From Flavobacteriaceae bacterium (lineage in GTDB: Bacteria > Bacteroidota > Bacteroidia > Flavobacteriales > Flavobacteriaceae): a stretch of 7,914 bases of DNA. Position numbers and translations under genes: made by a program. Location: positions 1 through 7,914 of the forward strand of contig JAGLKH010000002.1 of assembly GCA_023141985.1 (NCBI GenBank), in the 5' to 3' direction. Shown here piece by piece: positions 1 through 4,751 of this stretch. Within the stretch, counting starts at the first letter, position 1. Every line of letters starts with the position of its first letter. Below the pieces are notes generated by a model. The model was given only the letters and a program-made list of their open reading frames with translations. It was not told the origin of the DNA and did not search any database.

Positions 1-611
1 GTAAGCATTCATTTTTAAACTCATTAATTCGTTATGAAACTTTACTTACGGCAATTCAATATTTCTCTTACGCAAAATTAGGAATACCATATATGGCTGT
101 TGGGCGTAATTTAGCTTATAGAAAAGACGAATTTTTTAAGGCAAACGGGTTTATGAGTCATATGAATATTAAATCAGGTGACGACGATTTATTTATAAAT
201 CAAGTGGCTAGTTCTAAAAACACAGTACTTTGCTTTTCTAAAGATAGTTTTACTGAATCGTTACCTGAAACTACATTCAAAGCTTGGTTTAACCAAAAAA
301 GACGACATATTTCTACTTCAAAATATTACAAGCTAAAACACAAACTCATGTTAGGGTTGTTTTACTTATCCCAACTCTTATTTTGGGTTTTAGGTATAAT
401 TCTTTTATCTTTTATTTTTAAATGGGAAATTGTAACCCTATTAATCCTCTTAAGATTTATAGTACAATACATTAGTATTGGTTTTTCAGCAAAAAAGCTA
501 AATGAAATTGACACCATAATTTTACTGCCTTTCTTAGAAATATTTTTAATATTCTCACAATTCTTTATCTTTATCTCAAATCTTACTTCAAAACCAACTC
601 ATTGGAGATAA
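1..611 (+). CDS. Family 2 glycosyltransferase, C-terminal part (5' end cut by window edge)
   Basis: The reading frame is open from the left edge (first complete codon at 3) to TAA at 609-611, about 202 residues. The ATG at 93 is internal: the 30 codons before it fit the same protein and run smoothly into the conserved GRNLAYRKDEFF stretch. Visible family marks are that acceptor-side segment, an SGDDDLF motif (codons 177-188 encode GDDD), which sits where GT2 enzymes carry the catalytic-base acidic motif, and QKRRH at 294-308, the counterpart of the (Q/R)xxRW motif. After these come hydrophobic segments around 345-420, 430-480 and 515-585, predicted as membrane helices. The protein should therefore be an inner-membrane GT-A enzyme transferring a sugar from a nucleotide sugar to an envelope glycan or lipid. 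The nucleotide-sugar-binding N-terminal half lies outside the window, so donor and acceptor cannot be named. Its last 10 bases overlap the sigma-factor gene. Confidence 0.85.
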   Translation, partial: KHSFLNSLIRYETLLTAIQYFSYAKLGIPYMAVGRNLAYRKDEFFKANGFMSHMNIKSGDDDLFINQVASSKNTVLCFSKDSFTESLPETTFKAWFNQKRRHISTSKYYKLKHKLMLGLFYLSQLLFWVLGIILLSFIFKWEIVTLLILLRFIVQYISIGFSAKKLNEIDTIILLPFLEIFLIFSQFFIFISNLTSKPTHWR

Positions 612-1150
612 AACAAGCCATTAAAAAAGCTAAAGAAAATGATCAATTAGCATTTAACTTTTTGTTAGATACTTTTTGGAATGACGTTTATGGGTTTCAA
701 TTAAAACGTACAGAAAACGAAAATGATGCTGAAGATATTACCATTCAAACATTTTCTCGAGCGTTTGATAAAATAGACACCTTTGACGAAAATTATAAAT
801 TCAAAACCTGGCTTATAACCATTTCTAAAAATATTCATGTTGATTTACTTCGAAAAAAGAAGACTTCAATATCTCATGAAGAAACCGATAGCTCTCATGA
901 ACATTTTTATGATATTATTGACGAATCTCCAACACCAGAAGATAAGATCATTACAGAGCAAAATTTAGCGAAGTTACTTCGAGATATAAAAAAGCTAAAA
1001 CCTCATTATCAAGAAGTGATAAACTTAAGGTATTTTCAAGAGTTAACTTATTTGGAAATTTCAGACAAGTTAAATGAGCCTATGAGTAATGTAAAAATAA
1101 AGTTGCTTCGCGCAAAAAAATTGCTATCAGAAATTATTCAGAAAAAATAA
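602..1150 (+). CDS. ECF-type sigma-70 family RNA polymerase sigma factor
   Basis: The 182-residue product has the two-domain layout of extracytoplasmic-function sigma factors. Region 2 spans about residues 15-86, with the core-binding and -10 recognition segment (DAEDITIQTFSRAFDKID, 42-59, then FKTWLITISKNIHVDLLRKK). An acidic linker follows (about 92-118), and region 4 spans about 124-180 with a helix-turn-helix at LTYLEISDKLNEPMSNVKIK. Residues normally belonging to sigma region 3 are absent. The start is TTG at 602: the frame has no ATG or GTG between an in-frame stop at 509-511 and residue 161, and the residues from TTG onward form the expected first helix of region 2. The gene begins inside the glycosyltransferase gene and ends one base into the transporter gene (TAATG), so translational coupling on both sides is likely. 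No anti-sigma factor is encoded next to it. Its target promoters are unknown. Confidence 0.9.
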   Translation: MEIKQAIKKAKENDQLAFNFLLDTFWNDVYGFQLKRTENENDAEDITIQTFSRAFDKIDTFDENYKFKTWLITISKNIHVDLLRKKKTSISHEETDSSHEHFYDIIDESPTPEDKIITEQNLAKLLRDIKKLKPHYQEVINLRYFQELTYLEISDKLNEPMSNVKIKLLRAKKLLSEIIQKK

Positions 1151-2364
1151 TGAATGTAAATTTTAAAAAACTAGGTCCGGGCTTGCTTTTTGCTGGTGCA
1201 GCAATAGGAGTATCTCATCTCGTACAATCTACAAGAGCTGGAGCCGATTTTGGATTAGGATTACTTTGGGCATTGCTTTTGGTAAATTTATTTAAATATC
1301 CCTTTTTTCAATATGGCCCACGATACGCTTCATCTACAGGAGAAAGTCTTCTAGATGGTTATAAAAAATTAGGCAAAGGTGTTTTAATTGCATATTTCGT
1401 GTTATCATTTGCAACCATGTTTACCATTCAAACGGCTATTACCATAGTTACTGCAGGTTTAGCATCTTCATTATTCGGAGATTTTGTAAGTATTGAAGTC
1501 TGGACCATTATAATACTTACTATTTGCTTAAGCTTATTAATTATTGGTAAATACAAGTTGTTAGATAATTTAATGAAGATTATTATTATTATCTTAACTA
1601 TTAGTACACTAGTAGCTGTGATTGTTGCATTATTAGATAATTCTCAACCAATTTCATTTAAACAGATCCTCCCTGATAATAGTTTAGAAATCGCATTTTT
1701 AATTGCCTTTATGGGTTGGATGCCAGCACCTTTAGATGTTTCTGTATTTCACTCTCTTTGGGCTATTGAAAAAAGAAAAAACCATAACGAATTTAATACT
1801 AAATCTGCACTTTTCGATTTTAACGTTGGATATTTAAGCACAATAATTTTAGGTATTGGTTTTGTTTTTTTAGGCTACTTAATTATGTTTAATAGTGGAG
1901 AAACATTTAGTAGTAAAGCTGGTGTGTTTTCTAATCAACTTTTAGAAATGTACACCATAAGTTTAGGTAATTGGGCTTATATAATTATTGGTGTCGCTGC
2001 ATTTACTACAATGTTTAGTACAACATTAACCATTTTAGATGCATCTCCAAGAGCAATGCATAGAACAACACAATTACTATTTAATAACAATTTTAAAAAA
2101 GGTTATTTATTTTGGATATTAACTTTAGTTATTGGTACAATAATTATCTTTTTTGCATTTGCATCAGAAATGGGATTACTAGTAAAAATTGCAACCATTT
2201 TATCTTTTTTAACCGCACCTTTCTATGCTATAATAAATTATAAACTGATTAGTAGTAAGCATACTCCTAAAGCTTGGCGTCCAACTTTGAAACTACATAT
2301 ATTGAGTTGGTCTGGAATAATATTCTTAATAGGTTTTAACGTATGGTATCTAACCACTCTATAA
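1150..2364 (+). CDS. Divergent Nramp-superfamily membrane transporter lacking the DPGN metal-binding motif
   Basis: This is a 404-residue, strongly hydrophobic protein with about eleven predicted membrane helices, a normal length for Nramp/MntH-type transporters. The N-terminus aligns without gaps to the Nramp helix 1 consensus: GPGLL at 9-13, AGA at 30-32, FG at 34-35, LLW at 38-40. Within that alignment the metal-coordinating Asp and Asn of the DPGN motif are replaced by Gly20 and His23 (GVSH, 20-23). In helix 6 the sequence WMPAPLDVSVFHS (190-202) keeps the Met-Pro but not the usual MPHNxxxHS pattern. The fold and the proton- or ion-coupled transport mechanism can be expected from the family, but the usual Mn2+/Fe2+ substrate cannot be assumed, so I give no mntH symbol. 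Its ATG overlaps the sigma-factor stop by one base (TAATG), indicating one transcript. A short loop rich in Lys, Asn and Arg (208-217) follows helix 6. Confidence 0.85.
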   Translation: MNVNFKKLGPGLLFAGAAIGVSHLVQSTRAGADFGLGLLWALLLVNLFKYPFFQYGPRYASSTGESLLDGYKKLGKGVLIAYFVLSFATMFTIQTAITIVTAGLASSLFGDFVSIEVWTIIILTICLSLLIIGKYKLLDNLMKIIIIILTISTLVAVIVALLDNSQPISFKQILPDNSLEIAFLIAFMGWMPAPLDVSVFHSLWAIEKRKNHNEFNTKSALFDFNVGYLSTIILGIGFVFLGYLIMFNSGETFSSKAGVFSNQLLEMYTISLGNWAYIIIGVAAFTTMFSTTLTILDASPRAMHRTTQLLFNNNFKKGYLFWILTLVIGTIIIFFAFASEMGLLVKIATILSFLTAPFYAIINYKLISSKHTPKAWRPTLKLHILSWSGIIFLIGFNVWYLTTL

Positions 2365-2375
2365 ATAATATAATT

Positions 2376-2759
2376 ATGCATTCAACTTTCAAAACTATTA
2401 TTCTATTTACGCTTTTGACCTTTATATTAACGTCCTGTAAAAACAAAAAACAAGATTATTTTTATCATGTTTTAATGATTGAATTTAGTAAGGATGCAGA
2501 TATAGAACAAATAACTAAAGAAATATTAAAATTTGAAGATATACCTACAGTAAAAGAAGTTAGGTATGGTAATATAAAACCTCATAATAGAAATATAATT
2601 CAAAATTTTTCTCATTGCTTAATTTTAATATTTGATAATGAAAAGGGGTTACAAGAATATCTTAAAGATCCTTATCATGAAAAAATCTATGAAAAACATA
2701 AACCTTATATTGCTGATATTTATACTGCAGATTTTAATTCTATTTCTCTAATAGAATAA
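2376..2759 (+). CDS. Small Dabb-domain lipoprotein
   Basis: From ATG at 2376 the product is 127 residues. It begins with a lipoprotein signal peptide: a Lys at position 6, a hydrophobic run, and a lipobox LTSC ending in Cys21, followed by the charged stretch KNKKQD. An upstream in-frame ATG at 2343 lies inside the transporter gene and would only bury the signal peptide, so I prefer 2376, 11 bases after the transporter stop. The mature part matches the stress-responsive A/B barrel (Dabb) pattern: a first strand YFYHVLMIEF, a helix with DADIEQITKEILKFEDIP, a strand-turn VKEVRYGNIKPHNR, a second long strand (HCLILIFDN), then GLQEYLKDPYHEKIYEKHKPYI and a final strand ending TADF. Such domains form dimeric ferredoxin-like barrels. 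Most known Dabb proteins are cytoplasmic, so membrane anchoring outside the cytoplasm is a notable feature. Substrate or partner unknown; the upstream transporter is a candidate by position only. Confidence 0.8.
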   Translation: MHSTFKTIILFTLLTFILTSCKNKKQDYFYHVLMIEFSKDADIEQITKEILKFEDIPTVKEVRYGNIKPHNRNIIQNFSHCLILIFDNEKGLQEYLKDPYHEKIYEKHKPYIADIYTADFNSISLIE

Positions 2760-2771
2760 ATCTTTTCTTCG

Positions 2772-2779
2772 TAATTTTG
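2772..2779 (+). promoter_or_regulatory. Putative Bacteroidota-type -7 box upstream of lipA
   Basis: TAATTTTG fits the Bacteroidota primary sigma factor -7 consensus TAnnTTTG and lies 23 bases before the lipA ATG, in the only sizeable gap (2760-2802) of the first 4.7 kb. This would give lipA-gap its own promoter with a leader of roughly 15-20 bases. No clear TTTG -33 element is visible 17-23 bases upstream, so the call rests on the -7 match alone. Confidence 0.45.
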
Positions 2780-2802
2780 ACCTCAAGTTAATAAACAAAT
2801 AG

Positions 2803-3669
2803 ATGTCTGACGAATCCGTAATTATTCCAGTAAAAAAACCAAAATGGTTACGTGTAAAACTTCCTACAGGAAAAAAATACACTGAACTTCGTGGTTTGGT
2901 GGACAAATACAGTTTAAATACTATTTGTGTCTCTGGAAGTTGCCCGAATATGGGCGAATGTTGGGGAGAAGGCACAGCTACCTTTATGATTTTGGGCAAC
3001 ATCTGTACAAGATCCTGTGGGTTTTGTGGTGTAAAAACTGGTCGCCCGGAAACTGTAGATTGGGATGAGCCAGAGAAAGTAGCGCGTTCAATAAAACTCA
3101 TGAAAATTAAACATGCTGTGTTAACAAGTGTAGATCGTGACGACTTGAAAGATATGGGAAGTATAATGTGGGCTGAAACAGTTAAAGCAGTTCGTAGAAT
3201 GAATCCTAAAACAACTATGGAAACACTTATTCCAGATTTTCAAGGTATTGAACAACATTTAAACAGAATTCTCGAAGTTTCTCCAGAAGTAATATCTCAT
3301 AATATTGAAACCGTTAGACGTTTAACACGCGAAGTGCGCATTCAAGCAAAATACGATAGAAGTCTTGGTGTGCTTAAGTATTTAAAAAGCAAAGGACAAA
3401 GACGTACTAAAAGTGGTATAATGTTAGGTTTAGGAGAAACACGTAAAGAAGTTATTGAAACTTTGCATGACTTTAAAAATGCTAATGTAGATGTCGTTAC
3501 AATAGGTCAATACTTACAACCAAGCAAAAAACATTTACCAGTTAAACAGTTTATTACTCCAGATCAGTTTGATGAATACAAAGCTATTGCATTAGATTTA
3601 GGATTCCGACATGTTGAAAGTAGTGCACTGGTGAGATCTTCTTATAAAGCCCAAAAACATATTAATTAA
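2803..3669 (+). CDS. lipA: Lipoyl synthase LipA
   Basis: LipA is a cytoplasmic radical SAM enzyme that inserts two sulfur atoms into an octanoyl chain bound to a carrier protein, completing the lipoyl cofactor of pyruvate and 2-oxoglutarate dehydrogenases and the glycine cleavage system. All cluster ligands are present. The auxiliary [4Fe-4S] cluster, which is the sulfur donor, has Cys42, Cys47 and Cys53 ([12 protein letters not shown]) plus the terminal RSSY motif with its serine ligand at 278-281. The radical SAM cluster has Cys68, Cys72 and Cys75 (CTRSCGFC, spacing Cx3Cx2C). Other family marks are [10 protein letters not shown] near the N-terminus, [12 protein letters not shown] and the [11 protein letters not shown] segment. 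The length of 288 residues is normal. ATG at 2803 gives the expected N-terminus. A TAnnTTTG box lies just upstream, and the GAPDH gene follows after 2 bases, so the two are probably co-transcribed. The octanoyltransferase gene lipB is not in the window. Confidence 0.97.
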   Translation: MSDESVIIPVKKPKWLRVKLPTGKKYTELRGLVDKYSLNTICVSGSCPNMGECWGEGTATFMILGNICTRSCGFCGVKTGRPETVDWDEPEKVARSIKLMKIKHAVLTSVDRDDLKDMGSIMWAETVKAVRRMNPKTTMETLIPDFQGIEQHLNRILEVSPEVISHNIETVRRLTREVRIQAKYDRSLGVLKYLKSKGQRRTKSGIMLGLGETRKEVIETLHDFKNANVDVVTIGQYLQPSKKHLPVKQFITPDQFDEYKAIALDLGFRHVESSALVRSSYKAQKHIN

Positions 3670-3671
3670 TT

Positions 3672-4694
3672 ATGATTAATGTAGCTATAAATGGTTTCGG
3701 AAGAATAGGTCGACGTGTTTTTCGATTACTTCAAGACCACAAAAACATTCAAGTTGTTGCTATTAACGATTTGGCCGATACTAAAACTTTAAGTCATTTA
3801 TTAAAATATGATAGCATTCATGGTGTTTTTAAAGGTGAAATAAATTATGACTTAAACCACATTATTGTAAATAATAAAAGCATTAAACTTCAAAATGAAA
3901 GCAATATTGATTCCATTAATTGGAGACCTTATAATGTTGACTTTGTTATTGAAGCAACAGGAAAGTATAAAACAAATGAATTGTTACAATATCATATTAC
4001 CAACGGAGCTTCACGTGTAATTCTTTCAGTTCCTCCAATAGACGATTCTATTAAAACAATAGTATTAGGAGTAAATGACCATACTCTAACAGGTAATGAA
4101 ACCATTATATCTAATGCCTCTTGTACAACAAACAATGCGGCTCCTATGATAGATATTGTAAATAACCTTTGTGGTATTAAACAGGCCTACATAACAACTA
4201 TTCACTCCTTTACGACTGACCAAAGTTTACACGATCAGCCTCATCATGATTTGCGTCGTGCAAGAGCTGCTGGACAATCTATTGTACCAACAACAACAGG
4301 AGCAGCAAAAGCATTAACAAAAATTTTTCCGGAATTATCAAATGTTATAGGCGGTTGTGGCATTAGAGTTCCTGTATCTAATGGCTCGCTTACTGATATT
4401 ACTTTTAATGTAATCGATAATGTTTCAGTAAAAGAAATTAATCAAGCTTTTAAATTGGCTTCTGAAACTAAGTATAAAGGTATTTTAGAATATACTGAAG
4501 ACCCAATAGTTTCAATAGATATTGTAGGAAATCCCCATTCTTGTATTTTCGATTCTCTTATGACTTCTGTAATTGGCGATTTGGTAAAAATTATTGGTTG
4601 GTACGATAATGAAACTGGATATTCTAACCGAATTATTGATTTAATCAATAAATTATCGAAGGGAGAAATTTCTTATAAAATACAGAAATATTAA
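3672..4694 (+). CDS. gap: Type I glyceraldehyde-3-phosphate dehydrogenase, divergent CTTNN active site
   Basis: This is a 340-residue tetramer-type GAPDH, which converts glyceraldehyde 3-phosphate, phosphate and NAD+ to 1,3-bisphosphoglycerate in glycolysis (reversible). The Rossmann start INGFGRIGRRVFR, the dinucleotide-binding Asp33 (INDL) and Pro190 (before HHDLRRARAAG) point to NAD rather than NADP. Catalytic Cys151 lies in SNASCTTNN and catalytic His178 in TTIHSFTTDQS. Phosphate-site residues TTTGAAKA (207-214), the IRVPVSNGS segment and the C-terminal WYDNETGYSNR are intact. The protein should be active. It differs from the common consensus in Asn155 replacing the second Cys of CTTNC, and in SVPPID for the usual SAPA-like stretch. 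These changes suggest a paralogue beside a main glycolytic gap elsewhere, or a gluconeogenic or special-purpose enzyme; this is inference. It follows lipA by 2 bases. No hairpin terminator is visible after its stop. Confidence 0.92.
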   Translation: MINVAINGFGRIGRRVFRLLQDHKNIQVVAINDLADTKTLSHLLKYDSIHGVFKGEINYDLNHIIVNNKSIKLQNESNIDSINWRPYNVDFVIEATGKYKTNELLQYHITNGASRVILSVPPIDDSIKTIVLGVNDHTLTGNETIISNASCTTNNAAPMIDIVNNLCGIKQAYITTIHSFTTDQSLHDQPHHDLRRARAAGQSIVPTTTGAAKALTKIFPELSNVIGGCGIRVPVSNGSLTDITFNVIDNVSVKEINQAFKLASETKYKGILEYTEDPIVSIDIVGNPHSCIFDSLMTSVIGDLVKIIGWYDNETGYSNRIIDLINKLSKGEISYKIQKY

Positions 4695-4706
4695 AAAAAA
4701 GTGCAT

Positions 4707-4741
4707 TTTGTCGAATAAATAGTTATCTTTGTCGATAAATA
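4707..4741 (+). repeat. Short direct repeat in the sensor-kinase promoter region
   Basis: TTTGTCGAATAAATA (4707-4721) and TTTGTCGATAAATA (4728-4741) are the same word with one A inserted or lost, starting 21 bases apart, about two turns of the helix. The second copy overlaps the end of the TATCTTTG box. Two same-face copies around a promoter could be a binding site for a dimeric regulator such as a response regulator, but both copies are AT-rich and could have arisen by local duplication. Confidence 0.5.
4724..4731 (+). promoter_or_regulatory. Putative Bacteroidota-type -7 box for the sensor kinase gene
   Basis: TATCTTTG matches TAnnTTTG exactly and ends 20 bases before the kinase ATG, inside the 57-base gap after gap. 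A TTTTG at 4706-4710 could serve as the -33 element, but only 13 bases separate it from the -7 box, shorter than the usual spacing of about 17-23. Transcription would start near 4736-4739, giving a leader of roughly 15 bases. No other promoter candidate is seen in this gap. Confidence 0.55.
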
Positions 4742-4751
4742 TGACTTAAAA

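Noticed and set aside
93..95. ATG at 93 as a gene start for a short glycosyltransferase
   Set aside because: The frame is open to the left edge and the 30 upstream codons read as a natural continuation of the same enzyme, so the gene is merely cut by the window.
2343..2375. An earlier ATG at 2343 for the Dabb lipoprotein
   Set aside because: It overlaps the transporter end and adds 11 polar residues (MVSNHSINNII) before a standard lipoprotein signal peptide. ATG at 2376 gives a normal signal peptide with Cys at 21.
2748..3101. A 117-codon open frame on the minus strand over the end of the Dabb gene and the start of lipA
   Set aside because: It lies antisense to the conserved Fe-S motifs of lipA, shows no recognisable domain and has no promoter-like sequence. 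It is a shadow of the lipA coding frame.
4442..4648. A 68-codon open frame on the minus strand inside the GAPDH gene
   Set aside because: It is fully antisense to the conserved GAPDH C-terminal region, is short, and has no family resemblance. Chance open frame.
4695..4706. The run of A bases after the GAPDH stop as part of an intrinsic terminator
   Set aside because: No inverted repeat precedes it, and an A run on the plus strand is the wrong base for a plus-strand terminator tail.
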